Source: Bacillus sp. MM2020_4
Lineage (GTDB): Bacteria; Bacillota; Bacilli; Bacillales; Cytobacillaceae
NCBI RefSeq assembly: GCF_011250555.1
Contig: NZ_JAANMZ010000044.1
Location: 1-36,591, forward strand
Length of the DNA: 36,591 nt
Direction: 5' to 3'
A model generated the notes under the pieces. That model was given only the letters and a program-made list of their open reading frames with translations, searched no databases and was not told the DNA's origin. Shown piece by piece: positions 28,540 to 36,591 of the stretch. The translations under genes were made by a program, and so were the position numbers. Position 1 is the first letter of the stretch, and each line of letters opens with the position of its first letter.

Positions 28540-30513
28540 TTGCCTGCATTTTTAAAAAAGCGGTCCATTCGTTACCCTTTTTACGGACTAATTGGCGTTA
28601 TAGTCATCCTGCTCATTGTCCTGTTACTTTATAATTGGATCTTAAGTGTGGCTGGGCTGCTTTTAATGTTGATCCCCATTTACTATATGTTTGTCATTGA
28701 CCATCGCGAGCGGGCAGAAATGGAAGAGTATATTTCCACCCTGTCATACCGAGTAAAAAAGGTCGGCGAAGAAGCATTGATGGAAATGCCAATTGGGATT
28801 ATGCTCATCAATGAGGAATATTTTATTGAATGGTCAAACCCTTTTCTATCCTCCTATTTTGATGAGGATACATTAATTGGCAAATCGCTTTATGATATCG
28901 CTGATACGCTGATCCCATTAATTAAGCAGGAAGTGGAGACAGAAATTATTACCCTTCATGACCGAAAGTTTCGTGTCATTCATAAACGAGAAGAGCGGCT
29001 ATTATACTTTTTTGATGTGACGGAACAAAAGGAAATTGAGAAGAAGTACCAGGATGACCGGACGGCAATAGCGACCATCTTTTTAGACAATTATGATGAC
29101 CTGACTCAAGGTATGGATGATCAGATGCGCGGCAGTATCAATAATTTGGTCACCTCTATTTTGAATAAATGGGCCACTGATAATGGCATCTTTCTAAAGC
29201 GAGTATCATCCGAACGATTTATCGCTGTTTTTAGTGAAAGAATTCTTCGCATCCTTGAAAAAGAAAAATTTACGATTTTGGATGAGGTACGGGAATTGAC
29301 TTCAAAGCAAAATGTTTCATTTACCTTAAGTATTGGGGTTGGTACGGGCGTGTCCTCGCTGCCTGAATTGGGTGTTTTAGCACAATCAAGCCTGGATCTA
29401 GCGTTAGGTCGTGGCGGCGATCAGGTAGCGATTAAACTTCCAAATGGGAAAGTGAAATTTTTTGGTGGAAAGACAAATCCAGTTGAAAAGCGGACGCGGG
29501 TACGGGCACGTGTGATCTCTCATGCTTTGAGAGATTTAATTATCGCCAGTGATAAAGTCATTATCATGGGACATAAAAACCCCGATATGGATTCAATTGG
29601 TTCAAGTATTGGAATCTACAAAGTTGCCCAAATGAATCAAAAAGAAGCGTATATCGTGGTCAATATGCAGGAAATTGATAATGGCGTAAAACGGCTTATG
29701 GATGAACTCCGACAGCAAGAACAATTATTTTCTCATTTCGTTGGTCCTGAGCAGGCACTCGAAATGGCCACTGACAAAACCTTGCTTGTTGTGGTCGATA
29801 CCCATAAACCTTCAATGGTTATGGAGGAACGTTTATTAAATAGGATTGATCAAGTCGTCGTGATTGACCACCATCGCCGCGGTGAGGATTTTATCGAGAG
29901 TCCCTTGCTTGTTTACATGGAGCCTTATGCCTCTTCTACTGCGGAGCTTGTAACGGAATTTTTGGAATATCAGCCGAAACGCGGTAAAATTGAGATGATT
30001 GAGGCAACAGCCCTGCTCGCAGGTATTATCGTTGATACAAAAAGCTTTACGTTAAGAACGGGCTCACGGACCTTTGATGCTGCCTCCTACCTTCGGGCTC
30101 ACGGTGCTGATACAATTCTCGTCCAGAAGTTTTTAAAAGAAGACATTGATACATATATAAAAAGATCAAAGTTAATTGAATCAGTCTCTTTCTATCGTGA
30201 TGGGATTGCGATTGCAAAAGGAACGGAACAGGAACTTCATGATCAAGTGATTATTGCTCAGGCTGCCGATACATTGTTAACAATGGACGGGGTGTTAGCC
30301 TCTTTTGTCATTGCCAAACGGGGTGAGGCGGTTATTGGGATCAGTGCAAGGTCACTAGGTAATGTCAATGTACAGGTCATTATGGAAAGTTTGAAAGGCG
30401 GCGGCCATTTAACAAATGCAGCCACACAGCTGACCGGATTATCGATTGAAGAAACAGAGGCACAATTATTGCTGGCAATTGATGACTATTTTGAAGGAGT
30501 GAAAAAGGAATGA
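28540..30513 (+). CDS. gdpP: Cyclic-di-AMP phosphodiesterase GdpP
   Basis: GdpP hydrolyses the essential second messenger c-di-AMP, which controls potassium and osmolyte transport; loss raises beta-lactam tolerance in relatives. The 657-residue form has two N-terminal membrane helices (about 14-53), a PAS domain (about 80-145), a degenerate GGDEF domain (about 170-300), and a DHH-DHHA1 phosphodiesterase. The latter shows [23 protein letters not shown] and [12 protein letters not shown] chose the TTG at 28540 after AAGGAG. The frame reaches back to 28480, but that would overlap yybS and exceed the usual length. Its stop overlaps the rplI start by four bases (ATGA). Confidence 0.97.
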   Translation: MPAFLKKRSIRYPFYGLIGVIVILLIVLLLYNWILSVAGLLLMLIPIYYMFVIDHRERAEMEEYISTLSYRVKKVGEEALMEMPIGIMLINEEYFIEWSNPFLSSYFDEDTLIGKSLYDIADTLIPLIKQEVETEIITLHDRKFRVIHKREERLLYFFDVTEQKEIEKKYQDDRTAIATIFLDNYDDLTQGMDDQMRGSINNLVTSILNKWATDNGIFLKRVSSERFIAVFSERILRILEKEKFTILDEVRELTSKQNVSFTLSIGVGTGVSSLPELGVLAQSSLDLALGRGGDQVAIKLPNGKVKFFGGKTNPVEKRTRVRARVISHALRDLIIASDKVIIMGHKNPDMDSIGSSIGIYKVAQMNQKEAYIVVNMQEIDNGVKRLMDELRQQEQLFSHFVGPEQALEMATDKTLLVVVDTHKPSMVMEERLLNRIDQVVVIDHHRRGEDFIESPLLVYMEPYASSTAELVTEFLEYQPKRGKIEMIEATALLAGIIVDTKSFTLRTGSRTFDAASYLRAHGADTILVQKFLKEDIDTYIKRSKLIESVSFYRDGIAIAKGTEQELHDQVIIAQAADTLLTMDGVLASFVIAKRGEAVIGISARSLGNVNVQVIMESLKGGGHLTNAATQLTGLSIEETEAQLLLAIDDYFEGVKKE

Positions 30514-30959
30514 AGGTTATTTTTCTAAAGGATGTTAAAGGTAAGGGTAAAAAAGGGGAAGTAAAAAATGTTGCGGATGGCTATGCACATAACTTTTTAA
30601 TTAAACAAGGGTTAGCGGTAGAAGCAAATAATGCCAGCATTAGTTCATTAGACGCCCAAAAGAAGAAGGAAGAAAAAATGGCTGCTGAAGAACTGGCAGA
30701 GGCCAAAAAGTTGAAAGAAGTGTTGGATCAAATTACGGTTGAACTAACAGCTAAGGCTGGTGAAGGCGGTCGTCTTTTTGGTTCAATTACAACGAAGCAA
30801 GTGGCTGAAGAGCTCCAAAAGAAACATGGTATTAAAATTGATAAACGGAAAATGGAGTTAACGGATGCCATTCGTACTCTTGGTCACACAAAGGTGCCAG
30901 TAAAACTCCATCATGAAGTGACAGCGACATTAACGGTATCTGTGACAGAACTAAAGTAA
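30510..30959 (+). CDS. rplI: Ribosomal protein L9 (bL9)
   Basis: L9 is an elongated large-subunit protein with two globular domains joined by a long helix. The 149 residues show the N-terminal domain [20 protein letters not shown], with [13 protein letters not shown]. The connecting charged helix (about 45-75) and the C-terminal domain with GGRLFGSIT follow. The ATG at 30510 overlaps the gdpP stop codon. This indicates translational coupling between the c-di-AMP phosphodiesterase and a ribosomal protein, conserved in Bacillaceae. It ends the yybS-gdpP-rplI operon, with a terminator 70 bases on. Confidence 0.98.
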   Translation: MKVIFLKDVKGKGKKGEVKNVADGYAHNFLIKQGLAVEANNASISSLDAQKKKEEKMAAEELAEAKKLKEVLDQITVELTAKAGEGGRLFGSITTKQVAEELQKKHGIKIDKRKMELTDAIRTLGHTKVPVKLHHEVTATLTVSVTELK

Positions 30960-31028
30960 TATGTAAATAAATTTCCAGTGCGAAGTTTTGATTAAACATG
31001 GTAGAATATAAAAAGTAAGTAATGGGAC

Positions 31029-31057
31029 GTGATCGGTTATGACTGGTCACTTTTTTT
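31029..31057 (+). terminator. rplI intrinsic terminator
   Basis: GTGATCGGT (31029-31037) pairs imperfectly with ACTGGTCAC (31042-31050), followed by seven T residues. Confidence 0.8.
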
Positions 31058-31097
31058 CTTTATAAATTTTTTAAGAGAAAAGGAAGTATAGGTTTTT

Positions 31098-31137
31098 GAC
31101 TTTGAGAATGCTCTAACTCTAGGCACTTTACGCCTTT
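31098..31137 (+). repeat. Dispersed hairpin repeat, decayed copy (copy G)
   Basis: GACTTTGAGAATG, CTCTAACTCTAGG and TACGCC follow the order of the copy at 9972-10030 read on its minus strand (GAGAAT, TCTAGCTCCAGG, TACGCC), with several substitutions. It lies between the rplI terminator and dnaC. Confidence 0.5.
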
Positions 31138-31170
31138 AAATAAATCCTCTTGAATGGAGGCTTTTGATAG

Positions 31171-32526
31171 ATGAATGATGTATATGCAGATCGTATGCTG
31201 CCACAAAATATTGAAGCGGAACAGGCTGTATTAGGAGCTATTTTTCTAGAGCCTTCTGCTCTTACCTTGGCTTCAGAAATCTTAATTCCTGAAGATTTTT
31301 ATCGTGCTTCCCACCAAAAGATCTTTAATGTGATGCTCCATCTAAATGATCAAGGCCAAGCGGTTGACCTTGTAACGGTAACGGAGGAGCTCGCAGCAGC
31401 TAAACTGATAGAGGATATTGGCGGTGTCAGCTATTTAAGTGACTTGGCAGGCTCTGTTCCGACTGCTGCTAATATTGAGTATTATGCTAGAATTGTAGAA
31501 GAAAAGTCGCTGCTTAGACGATTAATCCGCACGGCAACCACGATTGCCTCTGATGGCTATTCGCGAGAAGATGAAGTTGAAGCCCTGTTAAGTGAGGCGG
31601 AAAAAAGTATTTTAGAGGTGGCGCAGCGAAAGAACGCTGGTGCCTTCCACAACATAAAAGATGTGCTTGTTCGCACGTATGATAATATTGAGGAGATGCA
31701 TAACCGCGTTGGTGAGATTACTGGTCTTGAGACAGGGTTTGCGGAGCTTGACCGGATGACTGCTGGCTTCCAGCGGAACGATTTAATTATTGTTGGTGCT
31801 CGTCCTTCCGTTGGTAAAACAGCCTTTGCTTTAAATATTGCGCAAAATGTTGCCAAAAAAACGGGTGAAAATATTGCCATCTTTAGCCTTGAGATGGGTG
31901 CCGAGCAGCTCGTTATGCGTCTTCTCTGTGCGGAAGGGAATATTGATGCCCAAAGGCTTCGTACGGGGTCGCTGACAGAAGATGACTGGGGTAAGCTGAC
32001 AATGGCAATGGGGAGCTTGTCAAATACGGGAATCTATATTGATGATACCCCCGGCGTGCGTGTTGGTGATATTCGCTCTAAATGCCGCCGCTTAAAGCAA
32101 GAGCACGGCTTAGGGATGATTTTAATTGACTATTTACAGCTTATTTTAGGAAACGGCCGTTCTGGCGAAAATCGTCAGCAGGAGGTATCGGAAATATCCC
32201 GTTCCCTTAAGCAATTAGCTCGTGAGCTGCAAGTGCCAGTTATTGCCCTTTCACAGCTTTCCCGTGGTGTCGAGCAGCGTCAGGATAAACGGCCCATGAT
32301 GTCTGATATTCGTGAGTCAGGTTCGATCGAGCAGGATGCCGATATCGTTGCCTTCCTCTACCGTGACGATTATTATGATAAAGAGTCAGAGTCTAAGAAC
32401 ATCATTGAAATCATTATTGCCAAACAGCGTAATGGCCCTACAGGTACTGTTTCGTTGGCTTTTGTGAAAGAATACAATAAATTTGTTAATATAGAAACAC
32501 GTTATGATTCTCCGCCTGGTGCGTAG
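31171..32526 (+). CDS. dnaC: Replicative DNA helicase DnaC (DnaB family)
   Basis: The ring helicase that unwinds DNA at the replication fork; Bacillus calls it DnaC although it is the homologue of E. coli DnaB. The 451 residues hold an N-terminal helical domain that binds primase (about 1-150, starting LPQNIEAEQAVLGAIFL), a linker, and a RecA-like motor. The motor has Walker A GARPSVGKT (209-217), Walker B MILIDYLQL and the arginine-finger region near QRNGPTGTV. The ATG at 31171 has GGAGG ten bases upstream. A weak hairpin CCTC/GGAGG could partly cover that site. Transcribed alone between two terminators. Confidence 0.98.
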   Translation: MNDVYADRMLPQNIEAEQAVLGAIFLEPSALTLASEILIPEDFYRASHQKIFNVMLHLNDQGQAVDLVTVTEELAAAKLIEDIGGVSYLSDLAGSVPTAANIEYYARIVEEKSLLRRLIRTATTIASDGYSREDEVEALLSEAEKSILEVAQRKNAGAFHNIKDVLVRTYDNIEEMHNRVGEITGLETGFAELDRMTAGFQRNDLIIVGARPSVGKTAFALNIAQNVAKKTGENIAIFSLEMGAEQLVMRLLCAEGNIDAQRLRTGSLTEDDWGKLTMAMGSLSNTGIYIDDTPGVRVGDIRSKCRRLKQEHGLGMILIDYLQLILGNGRSGENRQQEVSEISRSLKQLARELQVPVIALSQLSRGVEQRQDKRPMMSDIRESGSIEQDADIVAFLYRDDYYDKESESKNIIEIIIAKQRNGPTGTVSLAFVKEYNKFVNIETRYDSPPGA

Positions 32527-32527
32527 T

Positions 32528-32559
32528 GAGTCGGTTCATTCTTGGACCGGCTCTTTTTT
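32528..32559 (+). terminator. dnaC intrinsic terminator
   Basis: GAGTCGGTTC (32528-32537) pairs with GGACCGGCTC (32544-32553) using G-U pairs, followed by six T residues. Confidence 0.88.
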
Positions 32560-32562
32560 ATT

Positions 32563-32685
32563 GTCCAGCTCCAGCGCCTAACCCCTCGAGGTCATAAGCC
32601 ACTTCTGAATTGAAGGCAAAGAACGCCTTCTATTCAGAAGTGTCTTATGCTATGCCTGAGGCTGATCAAGGCGCTTGCGCTTTTC
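32563..32685 (+). repeat. Dispersed hairpin repeat, long form (copy E)
   Basis: Nested arms: outer AGCGCC (32573-32578) with GGCGCT (32670-32675), middle CATAAG (32593-32598) with CTTATG (32644-32649), inner ACTTCTGAAT (32601-32610) with ATTCAGAAGT (32632-32641), and innermost GAAGGC (32612-32617) with GCCTTC (32625-32630). The outer parts match copy D at 21434-21551; the inner stems differ. It lies between the dnaC terminator and the purA control region. Confidence 0.88.
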
Positions 32686-32706
32686 TTATTCTGATAGATT
32701 ACTATT

Positions 32707-32748
32707 TTCACGAACGTATTTCATATTTTTATATAAAATGTTCGTGTT
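32707..32748. promoter_or_regulatory. Predicted PurR operator (inverted PurBoxes) of purA
   Basis: CACGAAC (32709-32715) and its inverted partner GTTCGTG (32740-32746) are flanked by A/T and separated by about 24 bases between the CGAAC cores. Bacillus PurR binds paired boxes with a CCGAAC-like core at this kind of spacing upstream of pur genes, including purA. Both boxes have A in place of the first C. Confidence 0.6.
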
Positions 32749-32752
32749 TTGT

Positions 32753-32781
32753 TTGATTTTTAGTTGTAGAATTGATAAACT
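32753..32781 (+). promoter_or_regulatory. Predicted purA promoter
   Basis: TTGATT (32753-32758) and TAAACT (32776-32781) are 17 bases apart, immediately downstream of the PurBox pair and 55 bases before the purA start. Confidence 0.5.
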
Positions 32782-32836
32782 ATGATGGTGTGATAATAAA
32801 TTATTTACTGGAACAAAAATTTTGGAGGTGCCTTTC

Positions 32837-34129
32837 ATGTCATCAGTAGTGGTTGTTGGGACGCAATGGGGAGACGAGGGAAAAGGGAAAATTACAGACT
32901 TCCTTTCAGAAAATGCAGAGGTCATTGCCCGTTATCAAGGCGGCAACAATGCAGGCCATACAATTAAGTTCAATGGGGAAACCTACAAATTGCACTTAAT
33001 TCCTTCAGGGATTTTTAATAAAGAAAAAATAAGTGTCATTGGCAACGGAATGGTTGTGGATCCCAAAGCGCTTGTAACAGAGCTCGCTTATTTACATGAA
33101 AAGGGAATTACTACTGAAAATCTCCGTATTAGTAATCGTGCCCATGTGATCCTTCCCTATCATTTAAAATTGGATGAAGTAGAAGAAGCACGAAAAGGTG
33201 CCAATAAGATTGGGACAACAAAAAAAGGAATCGGACCTGCCTATATGGATAAGGCAGCTCGAGTGGGTATTCGAATTGCCGATTTACTCGACCGTGAAAT
33301 ATTTGAGGAGAAATTAATTCAGAACCTTGAAGAAAAGAATCGCTTATTTGAGCGGATTTATGAGACAGAGGGCTTTAAGAAAGAAGATATTCTTGATGAA
33401 TATTATGAATATGGCCAACAGGTTAAAAAGTATGTTTGCGATACATCTGTTGTATTAAATGATGCCTTGGATGATGGTAAACGTGTATTATTTGAAGGGG
33501 CTCAAGGGGTTATGCTTGATATTGACCAGGGTACCTACCCATTTGTAACCTCATCAAACCCAGTAGCCGGAGGAGTAACCATCGGTTCAGGTGTCGGTCC
33601 ATCGAAAATCACTCATGTTGTCGGTGTTTGTAAAGCATACACTTCTCGTGTTGGTGATGGTCCGTTCCCAACGGAGTTGAATAATGAAACTGGCAATCAC
33701 ATCCGTGAAGTGGGACGCGAATATGGGACTACAACTGGACGCCCACGCCGTGTCGGTTGGTTTGATAGTGTTGTTGTGCGTCATGCCCGCCGTGTCAGTG
33801 GTTTAACCGACTTATCCCTTAATTCCATCGATGTGTTAACAGGGATTGAGACACTTAAGATTTGTACAGCTTATCGTTATAAGGATGAAGTGATTACTGA
33901 ATACCCTGCAAACTTAAGGGTGTTATCTCAATGTGAACCGATTTATGAAGAACTTCCAGGCTGGACAGAGGATATTACGGGAGTTAGAACGTTAGATGAA
34001 TTACCTGTAAATGCCCGTCACTATGTAGAACGTGTCACACAGCTGACAGGTATTCCATTGTCGACCTTCTCTGTAGGTCCTGACCGGACACAAACAAATG
34101 TCGTCCGCAGCCCTTGGAGGCAGATCTAA
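32837..34129 (+). CDS. purA: Adenylosuccinate synthetase
   Basis: PurA condenses IMP and aspartate with GTP to form adenylosuccinate, the first committed step to AMP. The 430 residues equal the B. subtilis length. The P-loop-like WGDEGKGK is at 11-18 with catalytic D13, and NNAGHT supplies catalytic H41. The IMP and aspartate loops ([24 protein letters not shown] GTTTGRPRR) are intact. The frame opens five codons earlier, but the ATG at 32837 lies nine bases after GGAGG. Probably repressed by PurR through the upstream inverted boxes. A weak hairpin (34144-34161) follows the stop. Confidence 0.99.
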   Translation: MSSVVVVGTQWGDEGKGKITDFLSENAEVIARYQGGNNAGHTIKFNGETYKLHLIPSGIFNKEKISVIGNGMVVDPKALVTELAYLHEKGITTENLRISNRAHVILPYHLKLDEVEEARKGANKIGTTKKGIGPAYMDKAARVGIRIADLLDREIFEEKLIQNLEEKNRLFERIYETEGFKKEDILDEYYEYGQQVKKYVCDTSVVLNDALDDGKRVLFEGAQGVMLDIDQGTYPFVTSSNPVAGGVTIGSGVGPSKITHVVGVCKAYTSRVGDGPFPTELNNETGNHIREVGREYGTTTGRPRRVGWFDSVVVRHARRVSGLTDLSLNSIDVLTGIETLKICTAYRYKDEVITEYPANLRVLSQCEPIYEELPGWTEDITGVRTLDELPVNARHYVERVTQLTGIPLSTFSVGPDRTQTNVVRSPWRQI

Positions 34130-34195
34130 TAACAATGAATGGGGCCCTCTTTTTGGAGGGCTTCAAACCTTTATAAAAAGTTTTTTAAAAAAGTA

Positions 34196-34225
34196 TTGCA
34201 TTAATAATAACATCCATGATATTAT
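34196..34225 (+). promoter_or_regulatory. Predicted tRNA-cluster promoter
   Basis: TTGCAT (34196-34201) and TATTAT (34220-34225) are 18 bases apart, 33 bases before tRNA-Lys. Confidence 0.55.
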
Positions 34226-34257
34226 AAAAAGCGTCGTCACGATACGGCAATAAGTAC

Positions 34258-34330
34258 GAGCCATTAGCTCAGTTGGTAGAGCATCTGACTTTTAATCAGA
34301 GGGTCGAAGGTTCGAGTCCTTCATGGCTCA
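34258..34330 (+). tRNA. tRNA-Lys (anticodon TTT)
   Basis: A 73-base cloverleaf with acceptor arms GAGCCAT and ATGGCTC, anticodon loop CTTTTAA, T-loop TTCGAGT and discriminator A. No CCA is encoded. It is the first gene of a four-tRNA cluster between purA and the M23 peptidase. Confidence 0.97.
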
Positions 34331-34369
34331 TCAAAGTTTTTTGCCAAAGCAAAATAACTTTCATATGAT

Positions 34370-34441
34370 GGCCCCTTGGTCAAGCGGTTAAGACACCTCC
34401 CTTTCACGGAGGTAACACGGGTTCGAGTCCCGTAGGGGTCA
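34370..34441 (+). tRNA. tRNA-Glu (anticodon TTC)
   Basis: A 72-base cloverleaf with acceptor GGCCCCT/AGGGGTC (one G-U pair), anticodon stem CCTCC/GGAGG with loop CTTTCAC, T-loop TTCGAGT and discriminator A. No CCA is encoded; tRNA-Asp starts four bases later. Confidence 0.97.
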
Positions 34442-34444
34442 TTT

Positions 34445-34521
34445 GGTCTGGTAGTTCAGTTGGTTAGAATGCCTGCCTGTCACGCAGGAGGTCGCGGGTT
34501 CGAGTCCCGTCCAGACCGCCA
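34445..34521 (+). tRNA. tRNA-Asp (anticodon GTC)
   Basis: Acceptor GGTCTGG/CCAGACC, anticodon stem CCTGC/GCAGG with loop CTGTCAC, T-loop TTCGAGT and discriminator G. CCA is encoded (34519-34521), the only one of the four genes that has it. Confidence 0.97.
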
Positions 34522-34529
34522 TTTAAAAT

Positions 34530-34602
34530 GGCTCAGTAGCTCAGTCGGTAGAGCAAAGGACTGAAAATCCTTGTGTCGGCGGTTCGATTCCGTCCTGAGC
34601 CA
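34530..34602 (+). tRNA. tRNA-Phe (anticodon GAA)
   Basis: A 73-base cloverleaf with acceptor GGCTCAG/CTGAGCC, anticodon stem AAGGA/TCCTT with loop CTGAAAA, T-loop TTCGATT and discriminator A. No CCA is encoded. Last gene of the cluster. Confidence 0.97.
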
Positions 34603-34610
34603 TTCAAAAA

Positions 34611-34642
34611 AAGAAGTCTGCACAAGCAGACTTCTTTTTTTT
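34611..34642 (+). terminator. tRNA-cluster terminator
   Basis: AAGAAGTCTGC (34611-34621) pairs perfectly with GCAGACTTCTT (34626-34636), followed by a T run to 34642. Confidence 0.93.
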
Positions 34643-35012
34643 ACCCTCATTGTTGTTACCCTTGTAATAGGATTGTAATAATTACTCCTATTTTTTACAA
34701 AATTCTCCTTTTGTTTGTCCGATTTTGTCGTATGTATGTCTATTACTCTAGAACTATATCAAACCTTGATATAATAGGCTTTATCCCCCATCTTTTCAAA
34801 AAAATCCATTTGGAAAACACGAAGAATTGACTAGCATATTTCAATAAAATGTAGGAAAATGTCAGCTATTATACATTTTTGTTACATTATAAAGACTCCG
34901 AATTTTTTTAAATCAAACTATGTTAAAGTAAAGGAGGCTAAAATTCTGGAAAACGCTTTACAAGATTAAAAGTCTAGTAGATAAGGGTTTTACCGTGGTT
35001 TAGGAGGAAAAA
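34643..35012. other. 370-base intergenic region before the M23 peptidase gene
   Basis: AT-rich, without a credible gene. On the minus strand TGTAAC-AAAAA-TGTATA (34886-34870) resembles a WalR box (TGTWAH-N5-TGTWAH) with one mismatch. No confident promoter was identified. Two sites resembling ribosome-binding sequences occur, AAGGAGG (34931-34937) without a suitable start and AGGAGG (35002-35007) used by the peptidase gene. Confidence 0.5.
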
Positions 35013-36458
35013 ATGTTATTTTCAAATAAAAAATCAAAAGGGTTTTTATTCTTAAAGACAACTGTTGTTACCGCCGTGGCTGCTTCTGTCATTGCCTTTA
35101 GTAACGGACCGGTTGCATTTGCGACATCATCAAAAATGACCACCATTTATCATGTGTATGTGAATGGTACCTATATAGGCAATGTTACTGATAAAGAAGT
35201 AGTAAATAAACTCATCGCTGAGAAGGTCGACTCCGCCAAGTTATCTCTAAAGGATGTAAATTTCAACATTGGTTCACAGGTTCAATACATACCAGAACAG
35301 GTTTTCCAAGCTGCAACGACAAATCAAGAGACAGTCCAAACGATTAAAAATACGTTTGAACTTCAGGCAGAAGCTTCCGCAATCGTGATCGATGGCACGC
35401 CTGCTGTTTACTTGGATAGTAAAGAGACAGCTGAAGAAGTGATGAAAAAGCTGAAGCTGCAATATGTGACTGAGGATCAATTAGCTGAACTAGAGACAAG
35501 AAAAGCGCAAGAAACTACTACCTTACCTGCATTACAAGAAAATCAATCTCGACTATTAGACGTTCGTTTATCAAAAAATGTTTCAATTGAAGCGAAAAAT
35601 ATTGCTCCAGAAAAAATATTGTCTGCAGATGATGCAGTTGCCTTTTTACAAAAGGGCACCTTGGAAGAAAAGAAGTATGCGGTTCAAGAAGGCGATGTCC
35701 TCGGAACAATTGCTGAAAAGCATGGGTTGGCGAAAGCGGACCTTATGGCTTTAAACCCTGGTTTAACAGAGGACTCTCTTTTACAAATTGGGCAGGACTT
35801 GAATGTCACAGCACTTAAACCATTTGTAGAAGTAGTGGTTGATAAGGAAGTAAACCAAAAGGAAGAAATGCCGTTTGCGAATGAAGTGGTTGAGGACGCT
35901 TCGATGCCAAAGGGTGATACAAAGGAGAAACAAGCAGGTCAAAATGGTTCTCGTTCGGTTACGTATGCGATCTCTGAACAAAATGGGGTAACGATTAAAA
36001 AAGAGCAAACAAATGAACAGATTCTATCGCAACCTATCAACCATATTGTGGTAAAGGGAACAAAGGTCATTCCTTCCCGCGGTGAAGGCAGCTTTGCCTG
36101 GCCGACCGTTGGCGGTTATGTGTCCAGTCAAATGGGCCATCGCTGGGGCAGAATGCACAAAGGAATTGATATTGCCAGACCGGGCAACTTAACGATTAAG
36201 GCAGCTGATAACGGTGTAGTTGTTTCTGCGGGGTTCACTAGCGATGGCTATGGTAATAAGGTGATCATCGACCATCAAAATGGGATGCGTACACTCTACG
36301 GCCACATGTCATCAGTGAATGTTAGAGTGGGGCAAACGGTGGCTAAAGGTACAGCGATAGGTGTCATGGGTGCAACCGGTGATGCAACAGGTGTACATCT
36401 CCATTTCGAAGTGTACAAAAATGGCAGCTTAGTTAACCCACTTTCTGTTTTACATTAA
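35013..36458 (+). CDS. Secreted LysM-G5-M23 peptidase (cell-wall endopeptidase)
   Basis: A 481-residue exported peptidoglycan hydrolase. An N-terminal signal peptide (about 1-37, likely cleaved after AFA) is followed by a region of unknown fold (about 40-215). A LysM peptidoglycan-binding domain (about 221-266), a G5 domain (about 270-352) and a C-terminal M23 zinc metallopeptidase come next. The peptidase has zinc and catalytic residues H382 and D386 (HKGIDIA), H431 (LYGH), and H462 and H464 (HLHFE). All are present, so it should be active as a peptide cross-link endopeptidase. The ATG at 35013 has AGGAGG upstream. In related genomes walR-walK usually follow, beyond this window. Confidence 0.95.
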   Translation: MLFSNKKSKGFLFLKTTVVTAVAASVIAFSNGPVAFATSSKMTTIYHVYVNGTYIGNVTDKEVVNKLIAEKVDSAKLSLKDVNFNIGSQVQYIPEQVFQAATTNQETVQTIKNTFELQAEASAIVIDGTPAVYLDSKETAEEVMKKLKLQYVTEDQLAELETRKAQETTTLPALQENQSRLLDVRLSKNVSIEAKNIAPEKILSADDAVAFLQKGTLEEKKYAVQEGDVLGTIAEKHGLAKADLMALNPGLTEDSLLQIGQDLNVTALKPFVEVVVDKEVNQKEEMPFANEVVEDASMPKGDTKEKQAGQNGSRSVTYAISEQNGVTIKKEQTNEQILSQPINHIVVKGTKVIPSRGEGSFAWPTVGGYVSSQMGHRWGRMHKGIDIARPGNLTIKAADNGVVVSAGFTSDGYGNKVIIDHQNGMRTLYGHMSSVNVRVGQTVAKGTAIGVMGATGDATGVHLHFEVYKNGSLVNPLSVLH

Positions 36459-36469
36459 TAGTGAAAAAG

Positions 36470-36496
36470 GTCTCTAGCAGATGCTGGAGGCTTTTT
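36470..36496 (+). terminator. M23 peptidase terminator
   Basis: GTCTCTAGCA (36470-36479) pairs with TGCTGGAGGC (36482-36491) using G-U pairs, followed by five T residues. The last 95 bases of the window show no gene. Confidence 0.8.
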
Positions 36497-36591
36497 ACTT
36501 TAAATAAATAAAAAATACAGTATTTCCCATGCCAATTGTGTTAAATGATAGTAATGGATGAATTTAAGAGAATAAAATGGTAAAGTAAACT

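Noticed and set aside
34573..34830. 85-codon plus-strand frame starting inside tRNA-Phe
   Set aside because: It begins within a tRNA and crosses a strong terminator; composition is not protein-like.

Overview
The window is the replication-origin neighbourhood of a Firmicutes chromosome, almost certainly Bacillaceae (Bacillus/Neobacillus-like). The gene order is the classical one around oriC in Bacillus subtilis, the proteins closely resemble their B. subtilis counterparts, and dnaA starts with TTG as it does there. The exact species cannot be fixed from the roughly 113 bases of 16S rRNA present.

Layout. Bases 1-113 are the 5' end of a 16S rRNA gene on the minus strand, with its leader and a strong promoter. 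Leftward from oriC on the minus strand run dnaA, dnaN, yaaA, recF, remB, gyrB, gyrA and the rRNA operon. oriC is bipartite. One DnaA-box cluster lies upstream of dnaA (about 9650-9970). A second lies between dnaA and dnaN (about 7830-8050), with DnaA-trio repeats and an AT-rich unwinding zone. Rightward on the plus strand come rpmH-rnpA-spoIIIJ(yidC1)-jag, mnmE, mnmG-rsmG, noc, soj-spo0J (with a perfect parS inside spo0J), a DUF554 membrane protein, an MscS channel-yyzM, the molybdopterin oxidoreductase yyaE, ychF, rpsF-ssb-rpsR, yybS-gdpP-rplI, the replicative helicase dnaC, purA, four tRNA genes (Lys, Glu, Asp, Phe) and a secreted LysM-G5-M23 peptidase. Only yyaC is transcribed toward the origin. 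Every other gene is co-oriented with replication.

How it fits together. The genes cover replication initiation and elongation (DnaA, DnaN, DnaC, SSB, RecF, gyrase), origin segregation and nucleoid occlusion (Soj, Spo0J, parS, Noc), tRNA and rRNA modification (MnmE, MnmG, RsmG, RnpA), ribosomal proteins, membrane insertion (SpoIIIJ, with Jag), purine synthesis (PurA) and c-di-AMP turnover (GdpP). Cis-regulatory elements visible in the sequence include an S6:S18-type leader before rpsF, PurR-type inverted boxes before purA, many intrinsic terminators, and back-to-back DnaA boxes filling the spacer of the predicted mnmE promoter.

No mobile element, phage, CRISPR array or new multi-gene system was found. 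The coding content is conserved core genome. The unexplained structure lies between genes. One item is a family of at least seven dispersed hairpin-forming repeats, three of which keep a common stem plan while their inner stems differ in sequence. Another is an exact 52-bp-period tandem repeat between mnmE and mnmG. A third is a parS-like palindrome nested in a larger hairpin before ssb. Several gene starts were moved from the longest reading frame to a codon with a proper ribosome-binding site: yaaA, dnaN, spoIIIJ, mnmE, noc, yyaC, yyzM, yyaE, rpsF, ssb, gdpP and purA.
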